A stretch of 8,635 nt of DNA from Ruixingdingia sedimenti (GTDB taxonomy: Bacteria > Pseudomonadota > Alphaproteobacteria > Rhodobacterales > Rhodobacteraceae): NCBI RefSeq assembly GCF_031432425.1, contig NZ_JAVKPH010000067.1, forward strand, positions 1 through 8,635. Reading direction: 5' to 3'. How positions within the stretch are numbered: the first letter of the stretch is position 1; every line of letters starts with the position of its first letter. Of the stretch, positions 1 to 6,662 are shown one piece after another. Position numbers and translations under genes: made by a program. A model generated the notes under the pieces. The model saw only the letters and a list, made by a program, of their open reading frames with translations, did not search any database and was not told the origin of the DNA.

Positions 1-1272
1 AACTACGCCACGCTGGACGATGTGGGCGGCCTCGGCGGGATCGTCGGGCGGCTGTTCGGAGGCGCGCAGGCCGAGCCGCTCGCGGTGGCGGGTGCCGGCC
101 CGATGACGCCGGCGTCGATGGCGGTGACCACGCCGATGGTCAATATCTCGACATCCGGCCTGTCAGGATTGCCGCTTGCTGCCGGGTTGGGACCGGCTGC
201 CAACATGCCCTGGGCACCCGGCGGCCCCACCGTTTCCGCCGGGCACCTCCAGTCGGTGGCGGTGGGCGGGGCGCTGCGGCCGGACGCACTGACCGGGCTC
301 AATGGCCCCTTCGCGGCGCAACTGTCCGCGATGGTTGCCGAGGCGCAGGCCATCTTCGGACCGACCGCGATCAAGATCACCTCGGCCTTCCGCACCGTCG
401 AGCGGCAGGCCGAACTCTTCGCGGAGGCGGTGGCCAAATACGGCAGCGAAGCCGCAGCACGTCGGCATGTCGCGCCGCCCGGTTCGTCCAACCACAACTT
501 CGGCCTGGCGGCAGATCTTCGCTATGGCTCTTCCGCGGTACAGGACTGGTTTCACGCCAATGCGGGCCGCTTCGGGCTTGGCTTCCGCATGGGGCACGAG
601 CCATGGCACATCGAACCGGCCAACGTTCAGGCGGCGAAGGCGGGGCAGGCCCTGCCGGTGGCGCAACTGGAGCGTCTGGCGACCTCGGCCGAGATGGCGA
701 CGGGCCAGCTGACCGGCTTCGGGGCGCGGGCCGAGACCACCGGCCAGGGGCTGGCGGCAATCGGAAGCACCTTTGCCCAGACCTTGCAGATGCTGGGGGC
801 GTCGAAAGGCCCCGGCGGGATGGTGGCGGCGACGCTGCTGGGCGGACTGTTCAAGGGGATCGGGATCCCGGGCTTCGAGGTCGGCGGCTGGACTGGCGCC
901 GGTGGGCCTTCTGATGTCGCAGGGCTCGTCCATGCCGGCGAATACGTATTCGACGCGGCCTCCACCAGCCGGATCGGGGTTGCCAATCTGGAGGCCATCC
1001 GCCGGGGCCGGATGCCGGGCTACCAGACCGGCGGCCATGTCGTGGGCGGCCGGCCCGCGGTGCCGGCCGGGCAGCGGGCGGCGATGGCTGCGGCGGTATC
1101 GGCGACCCCGGCCGAGCAACGGCACCTGTTCGAGATCAATGTCGCGGGCACGGGCGACGCGCAGATCGCCGCCGGGGTTCATGAGGCCATCCGTCGGGCG
1201 TTCGACGAATACGACCGCAATGTCTTCGCCGGCCGGGTGCGGATGGTGATCAACGACGATTGGGCAGCCTGA
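1..1272 (+). CDS. Phage tail tape measure protein, C-terminal part, with embedded M15-type peptidase domain (5' partial)
   Basis: The frame is open from base 1, so the gene starts upstream; 423 C-terminal residues are visible. Residues about 110-215 form a D-Ala-D-Ala carboxypeptidase/L-Ala-D-Glu peptidase-like (M15) domain. The SAFRT motif (128-132) is followed by SSNHNFGLAADL, with H165 and D172 as likely zinc ligands, and by EPWHIE, with H203 as the third ligand and E200 as the likely catalytic acid. The rest is Gly/Ala-rich. GGPSDVAGLVHAGEYVFDA (301-319) followed by RIGVANLEAIRRG is typical of tape measure C-termini. Known role of the family: the protein fills the tail tube, sets its length and is ejected at infection. 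Inference: the peptidase cuts peptidoglycan cross-links locally as the tail penetrates. The stop (TGA 1270-1272) overlaps the next ATG by one base. A free-standing endolysin is unlikely because of the C-terminal tape-measure signature and the tail context. Confidence 0.85.
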   Translation, partial: NYATLDDVGGLGGIVGRLFGGAQAEPLAVAGAGPMTPASMAVTTPMVNISTSGLSGLPLAAGLGPAANMPWAPGGPTVSAGHLQSVAVGGALRPDALTGLNGPFAAQLSAMVAEAQAIFGPTAIKITSAFRTVERQAELFAEAVAKYGSEAAARRHVAPPGSSNHNFGLAADLRYGSSAVQDWFHANAGRFGLGFRMGHEPWHIEPANVQAAKAGQALPVAQLERLATSAEMATGQLTGFGARAETTGQGLAAIGSTFAQTLQMLGASKGPGGMVAATLLGGLFKGIGIPGFEVGGWTGAGGPSDVAGLVHAGEYVFDAASTSRIGVANLEAIRRGRMPGYQTGGHVVGGRPAVPAGQRAAMAAAVSATPAEQRHLFEINVAGTGDAQIAAGVHEAIRRAFDEYDRNVFAGRVRMVINDDWAA

Positions 1273-1928
1273 TGGCCTACAGTTTTCCCCTCTCGCTCGC
1301 CGACTTCTGGGACATCCTGCCGATCCGGGAACTGACCTTCGACCTGCCCGAGGCCGTCGAGATCTCGGAGACCGGCGGCGGCGAAATCCTGACCGCCGAT
1401 CTGGGTACGCGCCTGTGGCAGGGCGAGGTGGTGCTGGGCGACATGACGCCGGATGAGGCGGCCGATGTCAGCGCCATGCTCGACATCGTGCGGCGCGCGG
1501 GCGGCAGTTTCTTCGCCACCGACCGCGCACGGCCCTGGCCGAGGTCGGACTGGGGCGGGTCGGTGCTGGGCGCGGCGTCCGTCACGATGCATTCGGTGGC
1601 CGGGACGTCGCGGGAGATGCGCCTGCAGGGCCTGCCCGTCGGCTATCAACTGCGCCGGGGCGACCGGCTGGCCTATAGCTACGGCACCAATCCCGTGCGC
1701 TACGCCCTCCACCGGGTGGCCTCGCCCGCGACGGCGGATGAGGCGGGCGTGACCCCACTGTTCGAAGTCAGTCCCAACCTGCGCCCGGGATGGCCTGATC
1801 TGGCCGCCGTGACGCTGGTCAAGCCCGCCTGCAAGGCGGTGATCGTGCCCGGTTCGGTCCAGCCCGGCCGGCGGCGGGCGCGGCTGACCGTCGGGAGTTC
1901 GTTCCGCTTTCAGCAGACGTTGAGGTGA
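1272..1928 (+). CDS. Distal-tail-like minor tail protein (218 aa)
   Basis: The ATG at 1272 is chosen because it forms a TGATG overlap with the tape measure stop; a TTG four codons upstream is the only alternative in frame. The protein has no signal peptide or membrane segment and looks beta-rich. The N-terminal half (MAYSFPLSLADFWDILPIRE) leads into strand-like segments. The C-terminal half has the pattern GDRLAYSYG, then ALHRV, FEVSPNLRPG (about 164-173) and AVTLVKPACKAVIVPG. This gxxl-yrV-leisPpLRp layout is common in phage proteins just after the tape measure. By position it matches the distal tail protein, the ring joining the tube to the tip complex, and gene 12 of the Rhodobacter gene transfer agent. 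I do not see clear DUF2460 sequence motifs, so the family name is uncertain. Its end carries the strong ribosome-binding site for the next + strand ATG. Confidence 0.65.
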   Translation: MAYSFPLSLADFWDILPIRELTFDLPEAVEISETGGGEILTADLGTRLWQGEVVLGDMTPDEAADVSAMLDIVRRAGGSFFATDRARPWPRSDWGGSVLGAASVTMHSVAGTSREMRLQGLPVGYQLRRGDRLAYSYGTNPVRYALHRVASPATADEAGVTPLFEVSPNLRPGWPDLAAVTLVKPACKAVIVPGSVQPGRRRARLTVGSSFRFQQTLR

Positions 1929-1930
1929 TC
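1922..1930 (+). promoter_or_regulatory. Strong Shine-Dalgarno (GAGGTGATC) for the ATG at 1932
   Basis: GAGGTGATC is a nine-base match to the extended anti-Shine-Dalgarno complement (TAAGGAGGTGATC). Its GAGG core sits six bases before the ATG at 1932. It overlaps the stop codon of the preceding gene (1926-1928). It is the best ribosome-binding site I noticed on the + strand, and it precedes a + frame that soon stops looking like protein. Confidence 0.6.
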
Positions 1931-1950
1931 CATGGCCGACCTGATCGAAT

Positions 1951-2253
1951 TCAATCCTCTTCCTCAGGATCATCTACGAGCCGAAGTCGAGGCGGCGATC
2001 GCGCAGGCTTTTGCTGCGTTTGAAAAAGCCGTTCAAGACCGGCCAAAAGAGACACAACGCAAGGCTGATCTCTCAGCTCCTCGGGCAGGCTCCTTATCCG
2101 CTCGGCTACGTTCGCGGCAGCAGCAGGCGATGTATCGGCGAGCGCTATTCCGAGCATTGCGATTGCGAACTCTGCGCCGCCGAGCTGCATCCGCAGTTCC
2201 CGTATCTCGGACTGAAGGTGCTCTATCACCTGTTCCAAGGTCATTGTCGTCAT
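1951..2253 (-). CDS. Hypothetical coiled-coil protein encoded against the tail operon (100 aa, candidate moron)
   Basis: The only - strand frame in the window that reads as real protein. The start ATG (2253-2251) is preceded by AGGAGAGG nine bases upstream; a GTG seven codons earlier and an ATG three codons later have no comparable site. Hydrophobic residues fall in strict 3-4 spacing: L6, I10, L13, I17, L20, L24, A27, I31, L34, L38, predicting a dimeric or trimeric coiled coil (MTLEQVIEHLQSEIRELRMQ). A second helical part follows (about 44-77, VAERIRSLPEEL and VVSLLAGLERLF), then a basic/proline linker and the acidic end DDPEEED. There is no signal peptide or membrane span. The codons include four ATA plus AGA and AGG, unlike the neighbours, and GC is near 59% by hand count. 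I know no family and assign no function. Reverse orientation and odd composition fit a moron acquired by transfer. Confidence 0.6.
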   Translation of the reverse strand: MTTMTLEQVIEHLQSEIRELRMQLGGAEFAIAMLGIALADTSPAAAANVAERIRSLPEELRDQPCVVSLLAGLERLFQTQQKPARSPPRLRLVDDPEEED

Positions 2254-2264
2254 TCGGCGAATCC

Positions 2265-2281
2265 TCTCCTGCACCAGGAGA
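2265..2281 (-). promoter_or_regulatory. Hairpin sequestering the Shine-Dalgarno of the - strand gene
   Basis: A perfect 7-bp inverted repeat with a 3-base loop: TCTCCTG (2265-2271), CAC, CAGGAGA (2275-2281). In the - strand transcript the 3' arm is CAGGAGA, which contains most of the AGGAGAGG Shine-Dalgarno (2263-2270) of the 100-residue gene. The folded leader would therefore block ribosome entry. This is direct from sequence; the regulatory role is inference. There is no T-run, so it is not an intrinsic terminator. I found no convincing -10/-35 promoter upstream of it on the - strand. Confidence 0.45.
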
Positions 2282-2323
2282 AGGTAGCGCAGGCGTCTCG
2301 CTGGAGTCCGGGGGGAACGGCTG

Positions 2324-2923
2324 ATGCGCAGCTATGACAGCGCCACCGCCGCCTATATGGCCGCCCGCAGCCCGATCCACGCCCATGCGCTGGTCTGGGT
2401 CGCGGCCCGCAACCGGGAGACCGGGCTGTCGGAGACGATCGGGTTCTGGACCGGCGACGATCACCGCGACTTCGTGGTGGCCGGCTCCACCCGGACGTAT
2501 TACGGCGCGGGCGCCGCGCTCGGGGTCGATCCGATCCGGCGCGGCACCGGCTTGCAAGTCAGGACGCAGCGGCTGAGCCTGTCGGGCATCGCCCCGGAGG
2601 TGCAGCTGGCGGTGCGGGGCTATGACGTGCGCCATGCGGTGATCGAGATCCACCGGGCGGTGTTCGATCCCCTGACGCTGGCGCTGGTGGCTCCGCCCCA
2701 TCGGCTCTTCAAGGGCTATATCGACAAGCTGCGGTTCCAGACGGGGGCCAAGGGCGAGGCGTCCAGCGTCGATCTGGACGTGGCGAGCGGGGCGCGGGCG
2801 CTGGCCACGCCGCTCTCACGCAAGCGGTCGGACGCCAGCCTGCGCGCCCGCATGCCGGCCGATGCATTCCGCCAATATGCCAGCCAGGCGGATGCGGTCG
2901 AGACCCGCTGGGGGTCGGCATGA
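2324..2923 (+). CDS. DUF2163-like baseplate/tail hub protein (199 aa)
   Basis: The start ATG overlaps the stop of the preceding + frame (TGATG); a weak GGGGGGAA site lies about seven bases upstream. The N-terminal half contains FWTGDDHRDFVVAGSTRTYYGAG, a tail-protein pattern in which a quoted field or tag value is followed by small beta strands. The C-terminal half has LFKGYIDKL, SVDLDVASGARAL and RKRSDASLRARMPADAFRQY (about 166-185), ending in TRWG. The RKRSD-x-R-x-x-P-x-DxF-x-Y...WG ending is what I associate with the conserved tail proteins between the distal tail protein and the NlpC/P60 protein, equivalent in position to gene 13 of the Rhodobacter gene transfer agent. Likely role: part of the hub linking the tail tube to the tip protein. 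The family name rests on memory of these motifs, without alignment. Confidence 0.65.
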   Translation: MRSYDSATAAYMAARSPIHAHALVWVAARNRETGLSETIGFWTGDDHRDFVVAGSTRTYYGAGAALGVDPIRRGTGLQVRTQRLSLSGIAPEVQLAVRGYDVRHAVIEIHRAVFDPLTLALVAPPHRLFKGYIDKLRFQTGAKGEASSVDLDVASGARALATPLSRKRSDASLRARMPADAFRQYASQADAVETRWGSA

Positions 2924-3345
2924 CGGGCCTGGCGCGTCTTCCGGACTGGCAGGTCCGGCTGCGGCGCTGGCTCACCGGCGCGGCCGGTCGCCCGATCGTG
3001 CCGGGGCAATGGGACTGCTGCCTGTTTGCCGCCGGTGCGGTCGAGGCCCAGACCGGGGTCGATCTCGCGGCCGACTGGCGCGGTCGCTACAGCACTTTCG
3101 CCGGGGGCCGGCGCATCCTGCGGCGGGCGGGCTATGCCGATCATGTTGCGCTGATCGCCGCCCATCTGCCCGAGGCCCCGGTCAACATGGCTCTTCCCGG
3201 CGACATTGCCATCGTGCCGGGTGAGGAGGGCGATGCCGGTGGCGTGGTGCAGGGCGCGGGCGTCTATGTGCTGAGCCGGTCGGGCCGTCTGGGTGTGGTG
3301 CCGATGACGCCGACGCTGCGGCTGTTCAAGCTGGGGATCGGCTGA
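2920..3345 (+). CDS. DUF6950-like / NlpC-P60-position tail protein (141 aa)
   Basis: The gene overlaps the preceding one by four bases (ATGA at 2920-2923) and its TGA overlaps the next ATG. The key motif is PGQWDCCLFAAGAV (28-41), with D32-C33-C34 matching the D-C-h-h-h-h-x-A block of small phage proteins related to NlpC/P60 cysteine peptidases. PGDIAIVPG follows near residue 90, and the C-terminus (GVYVLSRSGRLGVVPM) resembles the strand pair that normally follows. In phages this slot (lambda gpK, gene 14 of the Rhodobacter gene transfer agent) holds a cell-wall peptidase that matures or guides the tip. Here I see no histidine after GDIA, where the catalytic His should lie, so the protein may be structural or inactive. 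Confidence is good for the position and motif, lower for enzyme activity. Confidence 0.7.
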   Translation: MTGLARLPDWQVRLRRWLTGAAGRPIVPGQWDCCLFAAGAVEAQTGVDLAADWRGRYSTFAGGRRILRRAGYADHVALIAAHLPEAPVNMALPGDIAIVPGEEGDAGGVVQGAGVYVLSRSGRLGVVPMTPTLRLFKLGIG

Positions 3346-6300
3346 TGCCCCAGGCGTTCGGTTTCGCCGCAGGTCTGTTCGGGTTCGGCATGGGGACCGC
3401 CGGCATCGCCGTCGGCACTGCGGCGGCCGGCGGCTGGTACCTCGGCGCAGCCTTCGGATCCACGGTGATCGGAGGTCTTGCGGCAAAGCTGCTGACCACC
3501 GTCGCCATCTCCGCTTTGCAGGCGGCGGTCACCAAGAAGGCCTCGCAGGGCGGCGGGCTGACGATCAACACCACGCTCCGCGGCGAGCAGAACCCCGAAA
3601 CTATCATATTCGGGAAAACCGCCACCAGCGGACAGGCGATCTGCCCGCCCTATTCGCACGGGCCGGACAACGTCTTTCTGACCCATGTGATCGAGCTGTG
3701 CTCGGAGCCGGGTGCCACGCTGGAGCGGATGATCATCGGCGACGACTATGTCGAACTGGGGCCGGACGCCGATCCGAATGGGTATGGGTGCCCCGTGCTG
3801 GCTGCCAAATACCAGCACAAGGGGCGGCCACTGATCTACGTGCGGTACTACGACGGCAGCCAGACAACCGCCGACCCGATGCTGCGGGACAAATACGGCA
3901 GCCACCCGGATCGTCCCTGGACCGCGGAAATGGTCGGCCATGGGCTCTGCTATGCGATCCTGACCTTCGTCATGGCCCACAAGGCCGGCTTTACCCAGGT
4001 GCCGCGGTATCGCTTCGAGATGCGCGGCGCGCCGCGCTACGACATCCGCAAGGACAGCACCGCCGGAGGCAGCGGGGCGCACCGGCTGAACAATCCTGCC
4101 ACCTGGGAGCAGACCGACAACCCCATCGTGCAGGCATGGAGCATTTTCCACGGCATCGCCCTGCCGGGCGGCGAGATCTGGGGCGGTCAGGTCGCGGCAC
4201 AGGATCTGCCGCCCGCCGACTGGATGGCGGCCATGAACCTTTGCGACGTGCCGGTCGAGCTCGGCGACGGAGGATCCGAACCGGCATATCGGGCGGGGCT
4301 CGAGGTTGCGCTGACGCAGGAGCCGGCTTCGGCGTTGACGGAGATCCTGAAGGCCGCCACGGCCCAGGTCGCCGATTGCGGCGGCATCTGGCGGATACGT
4401 GCCGGCGCGCCCGCGCTGCCGGTCTATTCGTTCACCGACGACGACGTTCTCGTCTCGAAACCGCAGGAACTGGACCCATTTCCCGCCCTGGCCGACACCT
4501 ATAACGCGGTGGCGGCGCAATACCCGGAGCCCGAAGAACTTTGGGAGACCAAGGACGCCCCTCCACGGCACAATGCCGAATGGGAGGCTGCGGATCGTTT
4601 CGGCCGCCGCACCGCCGATCTGGTGCTGCCGGCGGTGCCCTATGCGATGCAGGTGCAGCGCCTGATGCGCGCCTGGATCGAGGCCGAGCGGCGGTTCGCG
4701 CGGCACATCATCAACCTGCCGCCCGATGCCACGATCCTTGACCCGCTCGACACCGCCGCCTGGGCCAGCCAGCGCAACGGATATGCGGGCAAGGATTTCG
4801 AGATCTCGGAAGTGGTCGAGGATGTCCGAACCTGCGTGGTGCAGGTCTCGACCCGGGAGGTGGACCCCGAGGATTACGACTGGTCCCCCTCGTTCGCGCT
4901 GCCCTGGGTGCCCGGCCCCACCGGCAGCACCCCGCCGCCCGCGCTGGCGGTGTCAGGATTTGCGGTCCACGCGGTGACGATCAAGGACGCGGGTGGGGCA
5001 GACCGCCGCCCCGCGATCCGGCTGGTCTGGGATGACGACATTCAGGCCGACGGCATCCGATGGGAGATCCGGCTCGCCGGAGCGTCCTTGGTCGTGCTGC
5101 GGGGAACGACACAGGATCTGGAAGCGGGCGAAATCATCCTCGTCGAGGGCCTGCTGCCGGCCACCGAATACGAGGTGCGCGCCAGCCCGGTCATCAAAGG
5201 CCCCGACGAATGGACTGGGTGGCTGTCGGTCACGACCCTGGATGTGCGGCTGACCGCGGCTGACGTCAGCGCCATCGACCACACCCCTCCTGCCTCGCCC
5301 ACCGATCTGGCCCTGACCTCGGTGCTTCTGGGTCAGCGGGTGGTGCTGCGCGCCACCTGGGCCGCGCCGGCCGATGCCGATCTGGCCTATCACGACATCA
5401 GCCTGACGGAGGGCGGCGGCAACCCGGTGCTGTTCGTGACCTCGGGCAGCCGCTACGAATGGCCGGCGGTGCCCGGCGTGACCTATACGGTCGCGGTGCG
5501 CGCGGTCGATGCCGGGGGAAATGCCTCGGCCTGGACCGCGCCGGTCGCCCACACGGCCGTCGGCGACACCACCCCGCCGGCCATCCCCACCGGCCTGACC
5601 GCGACCGGCGGGTTCGAGGCGATCTGGCTGGAATGGGCCGCCAACGCCGAGGCGGACCTGTCCCATTACGAACTGTTCGAGGCGGAGACGGCCACCCCGG
5701 ATCCGACCGCGGGCACGACGGATGTCATCCGCGCGACCTCGACCCGGCTGGCGCGCACCGGCCTGCCGGCCGCGGCCACCACCCGGCACTACTGGATCCG
5801 CGCCGTCGATACCTCGGGCAACAAGAGCGGCTGGTCGGCCCGTGTGCAGGGGCAGACGGTCGCGCTCCAGACCGGGAACCTGACAGGGCTGATCGACGAG
5901 GGATCGTTCCAGACCGGGGTGGAGCCGGTCAGGATCATCGACAGCGGCCCGCTGCCCACCAGCCGTATCACCGGCTACATCCAGCACGGCGGGGTGCTCT
6001 ACAAATGGTCGGGCTCTGCCTATGTACCCGTGGTCAGCGCCGCCGAACTCGACGGCCTGATCCTGGCCGGCCAGATCGACGCGCGCGGGCTGAACATCCT
6101 CGACATCTACGGCGATGTGGTCTTCAGCGCGACCGGCGAGATTTCCCCGGCGGCCTACATCACCTCGGGCGGCAACACGATCTCGCTGTCCTCGATCGCC
6201 GCGAACAGCCTCACGCCCTCGGTCAATTTCGTGGGCGAGTTCGCCGCGCCGCCGACCGCGGAACAGCTGGGTGAACTCTGGCGGCAGAACGCGCTCTACA

Positions 6301-6650
6301 AGAACACGGTGGACGGAAAGAGCTATATCCTGACGGGCTCGCCGCTGGCCTGGATGCAGTACCTGTCGGACGGCAACGCCTTCTACCTGACGATCGAGAG
6401 CACCAACGGCACGATCTTCAGGCCCGGTCAGGCGTCCACGACGCTCCTGAAGGCCCGGCTGTTCAAGAACGGCGCCGAGGTCACGGACGAGACCCCGGCG
6501 GGCTGGTTTCGCTGGCGCCGGATCTCCGCCGTACCCGCCGACGACCCCGCATGGAATGCGGCCTACCTCTCCGGCTTCAAGCAGGTCGATGTGAACATCG
6601 ACGCCGTGCATTCCCGCGCAACTTTCTTCTGCGACGTCATCTCAAGCTAG
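3345..6650 (+). CDS. Phage tail tip / host specificity protein, J-like, with fibronectin-III-like domains (1101 aa)
   Basis: The start is coupled to the previous gene by TGATG. Residues 4-62 are a long Gly/Ala-rich hydrophobic stretch ending in TKK, probably one or two membrane-capable helices. NPETIIFGKTATSG (83-96) matches the conserved R-x-hhYG-x-x-x-x-GG block near the N-terminus of J-type proteins. LNNPATW (248-254) and ADTYNAVAAQYPEP (383-396) are further J-like landmarks. Three fibronectin-III-like domains follow at about 531-636, 648-740 and 741-842; the last two open with D-x-TPP and contain RAVD-x-x-GN. Next comes a linker resembling the central tail-tip (DUF1983-like) region (about 843-1010), then an Ig-like domain (1012-1101: LTIESTNGTIFRPG, LKARLFKNGAEVTD, DVNIDAV, TFFCDV). 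Role in the family: trimeric tip that binds the host receptor and plugs the tail. The C-terminal domains probably set host range. Confidence 0.85.
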   Translation: MPQAFGFAAGLFGFGMGTAGIAVGTAAAGGWYLGAAFGSTVIGGLAAKLLTTVAISALQAAVTKKASQGGGLTINTTLRGEQNPETIIFGKTATSGQAICPPYSHGPDNVFLTHVIELCSEPGATLERMIIGDDYVELGPDADPNGYGCPVLAAKYQHKGRPLIYVRYYDGSQTTADPMLRDKYGSHPDRPWTAEMVGHGLCYAILTFVMAHKAGFTQVPRYRFEMRGAPRYDIRKDSTAGGSGAHRLNNPATWEQTDNPIVQAWSIFHGIALPGGEIWGGQVAAQDLPPADWMAAMNLCDVPVELGDGGSEPAYRAGLEVALTQEPASALTEILKAATAQVADCGGIWRIRAGAPALPVYSFTDDDVLVSKPQELDPFPALADTYNAVAAQYPEPEELWETKDAPPRHNAEWEAADRFGRRTADLVLPAVPYAMQVQRLMRAWIEAERRFARHIINLPPDATILDPLDTAAWASQRNGYAGKDFEISEVVEDVRTCVVQVSTREVDPEDYDWSPSFALPWVPGPTGSTPPPALAVSGFAVHAVTIKDAGGADRRPAIRLVWDDDIQADGIRWEIRLAGASLVVLRGTTQDLEAGEIILVEGLLPATEYEVRASPVIKGPDEWTGWLSVTTLDVRLTAADVSAIDHTPPASPTDLALTSVLLGQRVVLRATWAAPADADLAYHDISLTEGGGNPVLFVTSGSRYEWPAVPGVTYTVAVRAVDAGGNASAWTAPVAHTAVGDTTPPAIPTGLTATGGFEAIWLEWAANAEADLSHYELFEAETATPDPTAGTTDVIRATSTRLARTGLPAAATTRHYWIRAVDTSGNKSGWSARVQGQTVALQTGNLTGLIDEGSFQTGVEPVRIIDSGPLPTSRITGYIQHGGVLYKWSGSAYVPVVSAAELDGLILAGQIDARGLNILDIYGDVVFSATGEISPAAYITSGGNTISLSSIAANSLTPSVNFVGEFAAPPTAEQLGELWRQNALYKNTVDGKSYILTGSPLAWMQYLSDGNAFYLTIESTNGTIFRPGQASTTLLKARLFKNGAEVTDETPAGWFRWRRISAVPADDPAWNAAYLSGFKQVDVNIDAVHSRATFFCDVISS

Positions 6651-6654
6651 AGGA
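6649..6654 (+). promoter_or_regulatory. Ribosome-binding site AGAGGA for the ATG at 6663
   Basis: AGAGGA overlaps the TAG stop of the tip gene (6648-6650) and lies eight bases before the ATG. This is the only junction among the + strand structural genes with a true gap (12 bases), so the downstream protein is initiated independently and is not strictly coupled. Confidence 0.5.
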
Positions 6655-6662
6655 CCCTCCCG

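Larger units (their letters stand above)
1932..2324 (+). pseudogene. Remnant or overprinted small tail gene (130-codon open frame)
   Basis: The frame has a strong ribosome-binding site and its stop (TGA 2322-2324) overlaps the next ATG, as at other junctions in this operon, so both ends look native. The first ~37 codons read as plausible protein (MADLIEFNPLP, then the helix-like AEVEAAIAQAFAAFEKAV). From about codon 38 to 115 it becomes Arg/Ser/Pro/Ala-rich with rare codons, as expected of the antisense of a gene on the other strand. The last ~10 codons (ending LESGGNG) return to high-GC third positions. I infer that a small + strand gene once sat here and that its middle was replaced by, or is overprinted with, the - strand gene at 1951-2253. 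Translation through this frame could still couple to the downstream gene. It could also be a genuine 130-residue protein; I recognise no family. Confidence 0.35.

Noticed and set aside
163..1973. Long - strand open frames opposite the tape measure and distal-tail-like genes
   Set aside because: Shadows in GC-rich coding DNA; the + strand frames carry clear catalytic and family motifs.
2254..2335. Promoter for the - strand gene
   Set aside because: A weak TACCTT -10-like hexamer exists, but no -35-like element lies at a suitable distance, so no promoter is claimed.
2011..2337. + frame with HCDCELCAAELH, resembling a zinc-binding cysteine cluster
   Set aside because: It is the antisense of the heptad region of the - strand gene, has no ribosome-binding site of note and overruns the start of the next gene.
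3264..4706. 480-codon open frame on the - strand
   Set aside because: Antisense shadow of the tip gene's conserved J-like region; no recognisable domain and biased Arg/Gly/His composition.
4953..6611. 552-codon open frame on the - strand
   Set aside because: Lies wholly antisense to the tip gene. Arg/Gly/Asp-rich low-information translation and high-GC third positions of the sense gene explain the missing stops.
6645..6662. Small GAGG-AC-CCTC palindrome in the gap after the tip gene, considered as a terminator
   Set aside because: Four-base stem, two-base loop and no T-run. The ribosome-binding role of AGAGGA explains the site better.
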